Positions 28,576 through 36,434 of a stretch of 64,000 nucleotides of DNA are shown piece after piece. The stretch's first letter is position 1. Every line of letters begins with the position of its first letter. Position numbers and translations under genes: made by a program. This DNA is from Caulobacter sp. (lineage in GTDB: Bacteria > Pseudomonadota > Alphaproteobacteria > Caulobacterales > Caulobacteraceae), in assembly GCA_030678995.1 (NCBI GenBank), contig JAUXTQ010000024.1, forward strand, positions 55,152-119,151, given 5' to 3'. The notes beneath the pieces are model-generated. The model had not been told where the DNA came from, searched no databases, and saw only the letters and a list, made by a program, of their open reading frames with translations.

Positions 28576-28650
28576 AGGGACACGCAGTTCAGTGCGTGTC
28601 CCCTCCCGACCCGATTGACACAAGGGACACGCACTGAAGTGCATGTCCCT
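28576..28650. repeat. Two tandem short palindromes, family A variant
   Basis: First unit: GGGACACGCA (28577-28586) and TGCGTGTCCC (28593-28602). Second unit: AGGGACACGCACT (28623-28635) and AGTGCATGTCCCT (28638-28650), with one mismatch. Both share the GGGACAC...GTGTCCC wording with each other and resemble the family A copies at 1203 and 34431. A pair in tandem is the layout of a BIME-like element. Confidence 0.7.
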
Positions 28651-28672
28651 GCATCGTCCGCACCCTGATCGA

Positions 28673-28727
28673 TTGTCACCAAACCGACGCATCACTGTCG
28701 TCGAACCTTGCCCTGCCTGTCGTCGGA
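28673..28727 (+). promoter_or_regulatory. Three CTGTC-type motifs at 22-bp spacing before the porin gene
   Basis: TTGTCACCAAA (28673), CTGTCGTCGAA (28695) and CTGTCGTCGGA (28717) stand exactly 22 bases apart, two turns of the helix. They resemble Pho-box half-sites (CTGTCAT) and precede an OprP-like porin and a PstS-like gene. A tandem binding array for PhoB or another regulator is likely. The usual Pho box uses 11 bp, so this is not a textbook match. Confidence 0.45.
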
Positions 28728-28803
28728 CCGTCGCGCCCCGCGCCTAGGAGTCCGCTCCAGCCTCCCAGAGGGGCGTGGGGATAACTCGACAAGGATTCGG
28801 ACA

Positions 28804-30021
28804 ATGAAAACCAAGACCTCGCTGATCTGCGGGTCTGCGCTGGCCGCGCTCGTGACGCTGGCCGCCGCCTCGGGCGCGCAGGCCCAGGAAACCACCACCA
28901 CCTGGAAAGGCGCGCCGCAGTTCGCCAACGACAGCTTCACCTTCAAGGTCCGCGGCCGGGCCTATATCGACGCGGTCAACCAGGAAGTCGATCGCGAGGT
29001 CGGCAATGACTTCAGTTCGCAGGTCACCCGCACCCGCACCGTGCGCCTTGGCGTCGAAGGCACCTGGAACCAGAACTGGGCCTACAAGGCCGAGGTTCAG
29101 GTCGTCGGCGGTTCCGCCGCCTGGGAGGACCTGATCCTCGAGTACAAGCCCAACGACAGCACCTCGATCATGGTCGGCAACTACAAGACCCTGTCGCTCG
29201 AGAACCTGACCTCCTCGCGCTACACGACCTTCATGGAGCGCGGGGCTTACAACGATGTGCTGGGCGTGGGTCGCGTCATGACGGTGGCCGCCAAGGTCAA
29301 CGGCGAAAACTGGACGGGTCTCGCCGGCGTGTCGGGCGACTCGATCAACAGCGGCGATCCGGCGGTCGTGGGCAATGACGGCGGCAGCGAACAGGTCGCT
29401 CTGCTGGGCCGTGTCACCTGGGCGCCGATCGTCACCGACACGACCAAGCTGCACCTGGGTCTCTGGGCCCGCAAGCGGGACCGCGGCGACCAGGCCGGCT
29501 TCAGCTACGGCGTGCGCAACAACACCAACTACGGCTCGCAGTTCGTCACCAGCGGCGCCATCGGCACCGGCGACACCCAGATCGGCCTCGAAGCGGCCTG
29601 GCTTGCCGGCCCCTTCTCGCTGCAGGGCGAGTTCGCCAACATCGAGATCGACCGCACCAATGGCCTCGAGCAGAGCGCGACCGCATACTACGTCGCGGCC
29701 AGCTGGTACGTGACCGGCGAAAAGCGCAACCTGGAAGTCAAGAAGGGCGAGTTCGGCCGCACCAAGATCCTCAGCCCCATGACCGCCGGCGGTCCGGGCG
29801 CTATTGAACTGGCGGTCCGCTATGACAGCACCGACTTGACCGACATCACCGGCGTGGCCACGGCCGGCGAGTACACGGCCTGGACGGCGGGCGCGACCTG
29901 GTATCCGTTCCCCTACGTCCGGTTCATGGCCAACTATACCATGTCCGAGAACGACAATGCCGCCGTCGGCGCCGACGTGGATGTGGACACGCTGCAGTTC
30001 CGCGCCCAGTTCGACTTCTGA
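28804..30021 (+). CDS. OprP/OprO-family phosphate porin
   Basis: A 405-residue outer-membrane beta-barrel. Signal peptide about 1-27 (ending GAQAQ). The rest consists of alternating polar and hydrophobic strands with segments such as AYKAEVQVV, WEDLILEYKPND and MVGNYKTLSLENLTSSRYTT characteristic of the OprP family, and it ends in the barrel signature F (QFDF). It admits phosphate or pyrophosphate across the outer membrane. ATG 28804 gives the signal peptide; the frame is open upstream but not supported. It is co-directional with the PstS-like gene 26 bases downstream. Confidence 0.9.
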   Translation: MKTKTSLICGSALAALVTLAAASGAQAQETTTTWKGAPQFANDSFTFKVRGRAYIDAVNQEVDREVGNDFSSQVTRTRTVRLGVEGTWNQNWAYKAEVQVVGGSAAWEDLILEYKPNDSTSIMVGNYKTLSLENLTSSRYTTFMERGAYNDVLGVGRVMTVAAKVNGENWTGLAGVSGDSINSGDPAVVGNDGGSEQVALLGRVTWAPIVTDTTKLHLGLWARKRDRGDQAGFSYGVRNNTNYGSQFVTSGAIGTGDTQIGLEAAWLAGPFSLQGEFANIEIDRTNGLEQSATAYYVAASWYVTGEKRNLEVKKGEFGRTKILSPMTAGGPGAIELAVRYDSTDLTDITGVATAGEYTAWTAGATWYPFPYVRFMANYTMSENDNAAVGADVDVDTLQFRAQFDF

Positions 30022-30047
30022 CCCCAACCCCTCCAGGAGATCATCCC

Positions 30048-31085
30048 ATGAAAAAGATTCTCGGAACGGTCGCCGCGGTTGCGGTCATGACCATCGCCTC
30101 CCAGGCTCACGCGGCCCGCGACTACGTGTGGGCCGCCGGCTCCTCGACCGTCTTCCCCTTCACCACCCGCGTGGCGGAAAACTTCGCCCGCAAGACCGGC
30201 TCAAAGGCGCCCAAGGTTGAATCGCTGGGCACCGGCGGCGGCTTCAAGCTGTTCTGCGGCGGCACGGGCGAGGGCTTCCCCGACATCGCCAACGCCTCGC
30301 GGCCGATGAAGAAGTCCGAGTTCGACGCCTGCGCCGCCAAGGGCGTGAAGGACATCATCGCCATCAAGATCGGCTTCGACGGCATCGTCGTCGCCACCGA
30401 CAAGGACGGTCCGGACTACGCGTTCAAGATCGAGCACCTCTACCTGGGCCTCTCGGCCAAGGTGCTGCGCTTCGGCAAGTTTGTACCCAACCCCTACAAG
30501 AGCTGGGACGAGATTGGCGCGGGCCTGCCGGGCAACCGCATCGTGGTCTACGGCCCGCCGCCCACGTCCGGCACCCGGGACGCCTTCCTTGAGCTTGGCA
30601 TCGAGGAGGGCGCCCGCCGCTTCCCGCTGCTCGCCGAGCTGCGCTCGAACAACGAGAAGGGCTTCAAGGGCCTGGTCGACCCGCTGCGCGCGGACGGCTG
30701 GATCGACGCCGGCGAGAACGACAACGCCATCGTCCAGACCCTGACCCGTACGCCTGGCGCGCTCGGCGTCTTCGGCTATTCCTTCCTTGAGGAGAACGCC
30801 GACAAGGTGAAGGGCGCGTCGGTCAATGGCGTGTTCCCGACGCCGGCGACGATCGCCAGCGGCACTTACCCGCTGTCGCGCTCGCTCTACATCTACGTCA
30901 AGAAGTCCAACCTGGGCGTCACGCCCGGCCTGCGCGAGTTCATCGAGGAGTATCTCTCCGATGCCGCCACCGGCCGGGGCGGCTACCTGCAGGGCCGCGG
31001 CCTGATCCCGCTGCCCGCCGGACAGCACGACGCCTTCAAGGCCGCCTTCACGGCCGGCACGGTGATGGGCCGCCCGGCCAGCTAA
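30048..31085 (+). CDS. PstS-like periplasmic phosphate-binding protein
   Basis: A 345-residue periplasmic protein. Signal peptide about 1-22 (ending SQAHA). The N-terminus AAGSSTVFPFT and GGGFKLFCGG supply the phosphate-ligand loops of the PstS family, and GPPPTSGTRDAF the second phosphate loop. No pstC, pstA or pstB follows, so it must deliver phosphate to a transporter encoded elsewhere, or to PhnE-type partners. It is the last gene of the plus-strand phosphorus block and ends at a strong terminator. Confidence 0.9.
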   Translation: MKKILGTVAAVAVMTIASQAHAARDYVWAAGSSTVFPFTTRVAENFARKTGSKAPKVESLGTGGGFKLFCGGTGEGFPDIANASRPMKKSEFDACAAKGVKDIIAIKIGFDGIVVATDKDGPDYAFKIEHLYLGLSAKVLRFGKFVPNPYKSWDEIGAGLPGNRIVVYGPPPTSGTRDAFLELGIEEGARRFPLLAELRSNNEKGFKGLVDPLRADGWIDAGENDNAIVQTLTRTPGALGVFGYSFLEENADKVKGASVNGVFPTPATIASGTYPLSRSLYIYVKKSNLGVTPGLREFIEEYLSDAATGRGGYLQGRGLIPLPAGQHDAFKAAFTAGTVMGRPAS

Positions 31086-31108
31086 GGCCTGCTCCCAAGC
31101 CTGACTTC

Positions 31109-31141
31109 AGCGCCGCGGTTCGAATGAGCCGCGGCGCTTTT
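31109..31141 (+). terminator. Rho-independent terminator after the PstS-like gene
   Basis: AGCGCCGCGG (31109-31118) pairs perfectly with CCGCGGCGCT (31129-31138), followed by TTT plus one T. It begins 23 bases beyond the stop codon. The loop contains GGTTCGAAT, which resembles a tRNA T-loop by chance. Confidence 0.88.
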
Positions 31142-31150
31142 CTTTGCGCT

Positions 31151-31294
31151 TCTCCCTCCCCCTCGTGGGGAGGGACAGGCCGCGAAGCGGTCAGGATGGG
31201 GGAGTGATGGGCTGTGCTGGATGCGTCGGGGTGGCGGACTGATTCCCCACCCGGCCCCTTCGGGACCACCCTCCCCATGAAGGGGAGGGAGGGG
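31151..31294. repeat. Long composite palindrome, family B (copy 2)
   Basis: Left end CTCCCTCCCCCTCGTGGGGA and right end CCTCCCCATGAAGGGGAGGG form nested hairpins and pair with each other. An internal stem is GGCCGCGAAGCGGTC. It separates the terminator of the PstS-like gene from the stop of the glycosyltransferase. Confidence 0.8.
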
Positions 31295-31296
31295 AA

Positions 31297-32391
31297 CTAA
31301 GCCGCCTTCGGCTTGCGCCTCAACCGGGCCAGGCGCCGCAGGCGGCGCCAGAAGCGGGTCTTTTCCGGCTCCGGGTAAGGCTCGAGGTTCTTGACGAACT
31401 GCTCGGCGCAGGCCCGCCAGCTGAACTGTTCGGCGAAGGCCCGGACGACCTTGTGGTCCAGGTCCAGGCAGGCGAGGCAGGCCTCGCGCAGGCCGCTGAC
31501 CCGGTCGGGCGCCAGCGCTCCGGCGTTGGAGCCCGGGATGATGTCCGCCGGGCCCGGCGCGTTGAAGCCGGCCACCGGGACCCCGGCGGCCATGGCCTCC
31601 AGGATCACCAGGCCGAAGGTGTCGGTCAGGGAGGGGAAGACGAACACGTCGGCGCAGCCGAAATAGCGGCCCAGTTCCTCGCCGTATTTTGCGCCGACGA
31701 ACTTCACTTCCGGGTACTTCTCCTGCAGTTCCGCCCGCTGCGGCCCGTCACCGACCACCACCTTGGTCCCCGGCAAGTCGAGGCAGGCGAAGGCCTCGAT
31801 GTTCTTCTCCACGGCCACCCGGCCGACATTGAGGAAGATCGGCCGGGGCAGACCTTCATAGACATCCGGCTCTCCCTCGCGGCGCGGACGGAAGATCTCG
31901 GTGTCGACTCCGCGCGACCAGGCGGAGATGTTGCGGAAGCCGTGGGCCTCCAGCTCCTCGCGCATGGTGTCGGTGGCCACCATCATCCGGCCGGACGGCT
32001 TGTGGAACCACTTCATGTAGGCGTAGCCGGCAGCCAGGGGCACCGGCAGCCGGGCCGAGACGTACTCCGGAAACCGCGTGTGGTAGCTGGTGGTGAAGGG
32101 CAGCTTCCATTCCAGACAGACCCGCCGCGCGGCCAGGCCCACGGGACCTTCGGTGGCGATGTGGATCGCCTCGGGTTCGAACGACTTGAACCGCTCCTGG
32201 ATCGGCTCGTAGGCGCCGACGGCCAGCTTGATCTCGGAATAGGTGGGCAGGGGAACGGTGTTGAACTGGTCGGGGCTGATCACCTCGACCTCGTGCCCCA
32301 TGGCGCGCATCTCGCTGACGGTGCGCGTCAACGTACGGACAACGCCGTTGACCTGGGGTTCCCAGGCGTCGGTGGCCACAAGGATTCGCAT
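31297..32391 (-). CDS. GT4 glycosyltransferase, Agt/SqdX-like
   Basis: A 364-residue GT4 glycosyltransferase. The N-terminus MRILVATDAWEPQVNGVVRT and the segment FPSLTDTFGLVILEAMAAG are those of the diacylglycerol glycosyltransferases Agt/SqdX. It would transfer a sugar or uronic acid to diacylglycerol at the inner membrane. The start ATG at 32391 shares one base with the stop of the PlcP-like gene; the longer frame is not supported. The C-terminus is strongly basic (RLRRLARLRRKPK), suitable for membrane binding. In marine bacteria and rhizobia, plcP-agt pairs make glycolipids during phosphate starvation. I infer the same here. Confidence 0.85.
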   Translation of the reverse strand: MRILVATDAWEPQVNGVVRTLTRTVSEMRAMGHEVEVISPDQFNTVPLPTYSEIKLAVGAYEPIQERFKSFEPEAIHIATEGPVGLAARRVCLEWKLPFTTSYHTRFPEYVSARLPVPLAAGYAYMKWFHKPSGRMMVATDTMREELEAHGFRNISAWSRGVDTEIFRPRREGEPDVYEGLPRPIFLNVGRVAVEKNIEAFACLDLPGTKVVVGDGPQRAELQEKYPEVKFVGAKYGEELGRYFGCADVFVFPSLTDTFGLVILEAMAAGVPVAGFNAPGPADIIPGSNAGALAPDRVSGLREACLACLDLDHKVVRAFAEQFSWRACAEQFVKNLEPYPEPEKTRFWRRLRRLARLRRKPKAA

Positions 32392-33203
32392 CAGGCGGCG
32401 GCGGGCTCCGGCAGGCGGGCGGATTCGCCCCGGCCGATACTGGACCAGGAACGTCGCTTCGCCCACTCCACGATCTCGAGCCGGCCGTCGTGGTGCTCCA
32501 CCAGGGCGGTGCAGCTCTCCACCCAGTCACCGTCGTTGGCGTACAGGATGCCGTTCATCTCGCGCATTTCCGCTTTGTGGATATGGCCGCAGATCACGCC
32601 ATCCACGCCGCGCCGACGAGCTTCGTCGGTCACGGCTTCCTCGAAATTCTCGATGAATTGCAGGGCGTTCTTCACCTTGACCTTCAGATAGGCCGAAAAG
32701 CTCCAGTAGCCCAAACCCAACCGGTGGCGCACTCGCGCGACCCAAGTGTTCAGCAGGAGGAGGGTTCTATAGGACCAATCGCCGAGGAAGGCGAGCCAGC
32801 GGGCGTGCTGGACAATGCCGTCGAACTCGTCGCCGTGAACGACCAGGAAACGCCGGCCGTCCACGGTCTGATGGATGGCGTCGCGGGCCACCACCACCCC
32901 GCCGAAATGGACGCCGCAGAAGTCCCGCGCACCCTCGTCATGGTTGCCCGGCACATAGGTCACGGCCACGCCCTTGCGGGCCATGCGCAGCACCTTCTGG
33001 ACCACGTCGTTGTGGCTCTGCGGCCAGTGCCAGCCGCCCTTCAGCTTCCAACCGTCGATGATGTCGCCCACCAGATAGAGATGGTCGCATTCCAGGTGCC
33101 GGATGAAGTCGAGCAGCATCTCCGCCTGGCAGCCGCGGGTGCCCAGGTGTACGTCGCTGATGAAGGCGGCGCGACAGCTCAAGATCTGGGCGTCCGGGCT
33201 CAT
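32391..33203 (-). CDS. Metallophosphoesterase, PlcP-type phospholipase C (annotated often as UDP-diacylglucosamine hydrolase)
   Basis: A 270-residue calcineurin-like phosphoesterase with the full metal set: D17/H19 (SDVH), D47 (GDIID), GNHDE (86-90), HGDEFD (123-128) and GHIH (206-209). The wording ISDVHLGTRGCQAEMLLDF, CDHLYLVGDIIDGW and NTW is that of PlcP, which splits phosphatidylglycerol or phosphatidylcholine to diacylglycerol, rather than of LpxH. The gene is followed directly by a diacylglycerol glycosyltransferase, so the product of one feeds the other. It neighbours a phosphate-uptake block, which supports a starvation role. Confidence 0.83.
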   Translation of the reverse strand: MSPDAQILSCRAAFISDVHLGTRGCQAEMLLDFIRHLECDHLYLVGDIIDGWKLKGGWHWPQSHNDVVQKVLRMARKGVAVTYVPGNHDEGARDFCGVHFGGVVVARDAIHQTVDGRRFLVVHGDEFDGIVQHARWLAFLGDWSYRTLLLLNTWVARVRHRLGLGYWSFSAYLKVKVKNALQFIENFEEAVTDEARRRGVDGVICGHIHKAEMREMNGILYANDGDWVESCTALVEHHDGRLEIVEWAKRRSWSSIGRGESARLPEPAAA

Positions 33204-33309
33204 TCCTCGCTCCGCTGACAGGCGCCGATATGAACGCCGTAGGCTGATTGCATGTCAGTCCCGTGAAACGGCGCGCGGAGCCGTTGCGGCGCTAGATCGC
33301 CGGGCCTAG

Positions 33310-33951
33310 ATGAGCGGCATGTCCGAGGCCTCCACAGTATCGCGTGACACCCCCAAATCGCGCCGCACCCGCGCGCGGATTCTCGACGAGGCGGTGCGGG
33401 TCATCGCCGAGACGGGCTATGCGGCGACAACCAACGCCGCCGTGGCCGAAGCAGCCGGCATCACCCGCGGGGCGATGCTCTACCACTTCCCGACCCGCGA
33501 GAGCCTGCTGGAAGCCGCCATCGACCATATCCAGGCCCAGCGGGCGGCGCTGTTCCGCGTCGCGGCCGACAGCCTGCCGCCGGGGGCGGACGTGACCGAA
33601 CACGCCATCGAGACCTACTGGGACCTGCTGCACCGCACGCCCTTCGTGGCCTTCGCCGAGCTGGAGACCGCCGCCCGTACCGATGCCCTGGTGCGCGACC
33701 TGCTGGCCCCGTCCCTGGCCGAGTTCGACCGGGCGCAGATTGGCAATCACTTCCTCAAGATGCTCCACGCCGGCGCCGGTCCGCGCTTCCAGGCCAGCCG
33801 CGACCTGGCCAGGTTCATGCTCGAGGGCATGGCGAGAGCCCAGGTGACCTATGACAAGGACGAGCGCGTCGAGCGCCTGCTGACCGTGATCAAGCGCGCC
33901 ACCCACATGCTCAACCGCAAGGGCGGCGTGACGGACCTCTGGCCGGAGTAG
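33310..33951 (+). CDS. TetR/AcrR-family transcriptional regulator
   Basis: A 213-residue one-component regulator. The N-terminal helix-turn-helix is TRARILDEAVRVIAETGYAATTNAAVAEAAGITRGAMLYHF (about 21-61, shown only by its ends: TRARIL and MLYHFPTRE). The ligand-binding part has no recognisable match. It is divergent from the PlcP-like gene with about 106 bases between starts, so it may control that pair or itself. A second ATG three codons in (33319) is an alternative start. Confidence 0.88.
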   Translation: MSGMSEASTVSRDTPKSRRTRARILDEAVRVIAETGYAATTNAAVAEAAGITRGAMLYHFPTRESLLEAAIDHIQAQRAALFRVAADSLPPGADVTEHAIETYWDLLHRTPFVAFAELETAARTDALVRDLLAPSLAEFDRAQIGNHFLKMLHAGAGPRFQASRDLARFMLEGMARAQVTYDKDERVERLLTVIKRATHMLNRKGGVTDLWPE

Positions 33952-33961
33952 GCGCCGTCCG

Positions 33962-34110
33962 CTCCTCCCCATTCATGGGGAGGTGTCGTCTGGAGCGCGC
34001 TGCAAGCGCGACAGGCGACGGAGGGGCCATCGGTGCACCGACGCCCCACCGGCCCTTCTCGCGCTTTCAGCGCGCTCGAAAGCCCACCTCCCCACTGCAT
34101 GGGGAGGAGC
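33962..34110. repeat. Long composite palindrome, family B (copy 3)
   Basis: Left end CTCCTCCCCATTCATGGGGA and right end ACCTCCCCACTGCATGGGGA, with internal stems GAGCGCGCTGCAAGCGCG and TCGCGCTTTCAGCGCGCTC. It lies between the TetR gene and the DUF6356 gene. Beyond it, up to 34182, I see only the ribosome binding site GGAAGGGG. Confidence 0.75.
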
Positions 34111-34182
34111 TGGAGACGCCGCTTGACCCGTCCCCGCGACGCGGGCGACACCACGGGTAGTTGAGCGGAAGGGGCCACCGCA

Positions 34183-34422
34183 GTGAACCTGTTTACCGAG
34201 CATCCCCATTCGGTCGATGAGACCTATGGGGAGCATCTCCGCGTCGCCACCAGCTTCGGCTTCACAATGATCGGCGCGGGCGTCGCCTCGGTCCTGCACG
34301 GGGTCTTCCCGTGGATGTTTCAGACCACCGGCAGCCGCACGATCAAGAAACTCTACAACCGCCTCACCGGCCGTGGCCCCGCCGAAGCCGGCTACGGCGA
34401 CTGGGAGGGCGCGGGGGTTTAG
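34183..34422 (+). CDS. DUF6356 family protein
   Basis: A 79-residue protein with a GTG start preceded by GGAAGGGG. The wording MNLFTEHPHSVDETYGEHL and TMIGAGVASVLHGVFPWMFQTTGSRT is that of DUF6356, a family of Caulobacterales and Sphingomonadales. It has one hydrophobic segment (about 24-45), so it is probably a small inner-membrane protein. Function is unknown. A short family A palindrome follows the stop. Confidence 0.85.
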   Translation: MNLFTEHPHSVDETYGEHLRVATSFGFTMIGAGVASVLHGVFPWMFQTTGSRTIKKLYNRLTGRGPAEAGYGDWEGAGV

Positions 34423-34430
34423 GTTCACGC

Positions 34431-34458
34431 GGGACAGACACCTCGCGGTGTCTGTCCC
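34431..34458. repeat. Short perfect palindrome, family A
   Basis: GGGACAGACACC (34431-34442), a four-base loop TCGC, and GGTGTCTGTCCC (34447-34458). Identical in its 12-base arm to the element at 1203-1231. It separates two convergent genes and may end transcription, although no T-run follows on the plus strand beyond AAAA. Confidence 0.75.
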
Positions 34459-34463
34459 AAAAG

Positions 34464-36311
34464 TCACCCCTTCGCCTTCTCCGCCGCGATCCAGGCGTCG
34501 ATGCGGGCCTCCAGCAGGTCCATCGGCAGGGGGCCGGCCAGCAGCAGGGCGTCGTGGAAGCGGCGGATGTCGAACTTCTCGCCCAGGGCCGCCGTGGCCC
34601 TTTTGCGCAGCTCCTGGAATTTCAGCTCGCCGATCTTGTAGGCCAGGGCCTGGCCGGGCCAGCCGATGTAGCGGGCCAGTTCGACCTCGATGTTCAGCGC
34701 CGACAGGGCGGTGTTCTCGGTGAAGCACCGGCGCGCCTCCTCCAGGCTCCAGCCCATCCAGTGCAGGCCGGTGTCGGACACCAGGCGGCAGGCGCGCCAC
34801 ATCTCGTAGGACAGGCGGCCGAACCTCTCGTAGGGCGTGCGGTAGATGCCCATGTCGACGCCCAGGCTCTCGGCATAGAGGCCCCAGCCCTCGACGAAGG
34901 CGGTCATGTCGGCGTCGCGGCGGAAGGCGGGGACGACCTCCAGCTCCTGCGACAGGGCGATCTGCAGGTGGTGGCCGGGGACCGCCTCGTGCAGGGTCAG
35001 GGCCGGCAGTTCATAGAGGCCCCGCTGATCCAGCGCATAGGTGTTGACCATATAGCCGCCGGCCACGCCCTGGGCCTGGCTGCCGACGAAGTAGCGGCCG
35101 GTGGTGTAGCCCTTCTCGATCCCGGCCGGCACGGGGCGAACGCCGTAGGGCAGGCGCGGCAGGGTCCAGAAAAAGCGCGGCAGCTGGTCGTCGATCCGCT
35201 TGGCGATCTCGCTGGCCTTCTCCAGCAGGTCCTCGCGGGTCTGGGCATAGAACCGGGGATCGGTGCGCAGGAAGGCGAGGAACTCGGCATGCGTGCCCTT
35301 GAAGCCGGCCTCGGCGCGCACGGCGTCCATCTCGGCGCGGATGCGGGCCACCTCGCGCAGACCCAGCTGGTGGATCTCGTCGGGGGTCAGGTTGGTGGTG
35401 GTGAAGCGCCGGGCGAGGAAGGCGTAATAGTCCTTGCCGCCAGGCAGGCCGCCGACGCCGAGCGAAGCCTTGGTCTTTGGCAGATAGTCCTTCTCGACGA
35501 ACGTGGCGAAGCGCTGCTGGGCCGGACGGATCTGGTCGCGGATCACAGCCGCCGCGCGGGCCTTCAGGGCGGCGGCCTGATCGGCGGGAATCGACGGCGC
35601 CATGGCGTTGAAGGGCGTCATCAGCGGGTCGGCCTCGGGCGCCGGCTTGAGCGCGTCGCGGGCCTGGCCCAACACGATCTGGGTGATCATCCGCGGCTGC
35701 AGCCAGCCGGTCCTGATCCCCCTGCGCGCATTGGCGATGTTGTCGTCATAGTATTTCGGCAGGGCTTCCAGCCGGTCGATCCAGGCCTCGCCGTCGGCGA
35801 CCGAATTGATCGGCGTCACCGTCGCCAGATAGGGCATCAGGGTGTGGAAGCCGTCGTCGCTGGAGAAGGCGAACCGACCGGTGTCGAAGGCGAGGGTGGT
35901 CAGCTGGTCGCCGATGATCCGGGCCAGGAAGGCGCGGTTCAGCTGACCCTCGGCGTCCAGCGACGCGGCGGGGATCGCTTCCAGCCGAGCCTTGAACCCC
36001 GCCAGCGCCGCCTTGCGCGCGGCCTCGGCGGCCGGGGTGACGTCGGGCAGTTTGGACAACGCCGCCCTGTCGCCGTTCTGGCCGGCGGAGATCGGGCTCT
36101 GGGCCAGGTTCCAGGCCTCGTAGTCGCTGACCAGGGCGTCCAGCGGCGCGCGGACCGGCCCCTGGGCGACGACGATCGGGACGGTGGTCGTGGCGGCTGG
36201 CTTCCGGGGGCCATGGGTTATCGTGAACTCGCCGCCCTGAACCTGCGCCTGCGCACTATTCAGCCCCATGGCTGCGCCCAGCACCAGAACTAGCGCGATT
36301 GATCGAGTCAT
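34464..36311 (-). CDS. DUF885 family protein, probable metallocarboxypeptidase
   Basis: A 615-residue exported protein. Signal peptide about 1-22 (MTRSIALVLVLGAAM, ending SAQA). The zinc-binding motif HEAVPGHH is at 441-448, the DUF885 signature; a downstream helix with WGLYAES supplies the third ligand. It is related to carboxypeptidase M32-like and dipeptidyl enzymes. I place the start at 36311, since GGAG lies nine bases upstream, not at the ATG three codons earlier (36320), where the same GGAG would be adjacent. Probably a periplasmic peptidase; specificity unknown. Confidence 0.85.
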   Translation of the reverse strand: MTRSIALVLVLGAAMGLNSAQAQVQGGEFTITHGPRKPAATTTVPIVVAQGPVRAPLDALVSDYEAWNLAQSPISAGQNGDRAALSKLPDVTPAAEAARKAALAGFKARLEAIPAASLDAEGQLNRAFLARIIGDQLTTLAFDTGRFAFSSDDGFHTLMPYLATVTPINSVADGEAWIDRLEALPKYYDDNIANARRGIRTGWLQPRMITQIVLGQARDALKPAPEADPLMTPFNAMAPSIPADQAAALKARAAAVIRDQIRPAQQRFATFVEKDYLPKTKASLGVGGLPGGKDYYAFLARRFTTTNLTPDEIHQLGLREVARIRAEMDAVRAEAGFKGTHAEFLAFLRTDPRFYAQTREDLLEKASEIAKRIDDQLPRFFWTLPRLPYGVRPVPAGIEKGYTTGRYFVGSQAQGVAGGYMVNTYALDQRGLYELPALTLHEAVPGHHLQIALSQELEVVPAFRRDADMTAFVEGWGLYAESLGVDMGIYRTPYERFGRLSYEMWRACRLVSDTGLHWMGWSLEEARRCFTENTALSALNIEVELARYIGWPGQALAYKIGELKFQELRKRATAALGEKFDIRRFHDALLLAGPLPMDLLEARIDAWIAAEKAKG

Positions 36312-36434
36312 CAACGTCATCTCCGACAGCCGGCGGCCAAGCTGGCGCCGCCCGCGCCGCGCCGCAAGCCGGGGGTTGGCGAACCGGCCCGGAGCGGGCC
36401 ATGGTCCCTGCGTCTTATTCGGGGGGAGGGGCTC

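Noticed and set aside
31109..31141. GGTTCGAAT resembling a tRNA T-loop
   Set aside because: It is the loop of a perfect terminator hairpin; no acceptor stem or anticodon arm surrounds it.
33250..33275. ATGTCAGTCCCGTGAAAC as a Pho box between the plcP-like and tetR genes
   Set aside because: Only one half resembles CTGTCAT and the other half fits poorly (3 of 7), so I did not list it as a feature.
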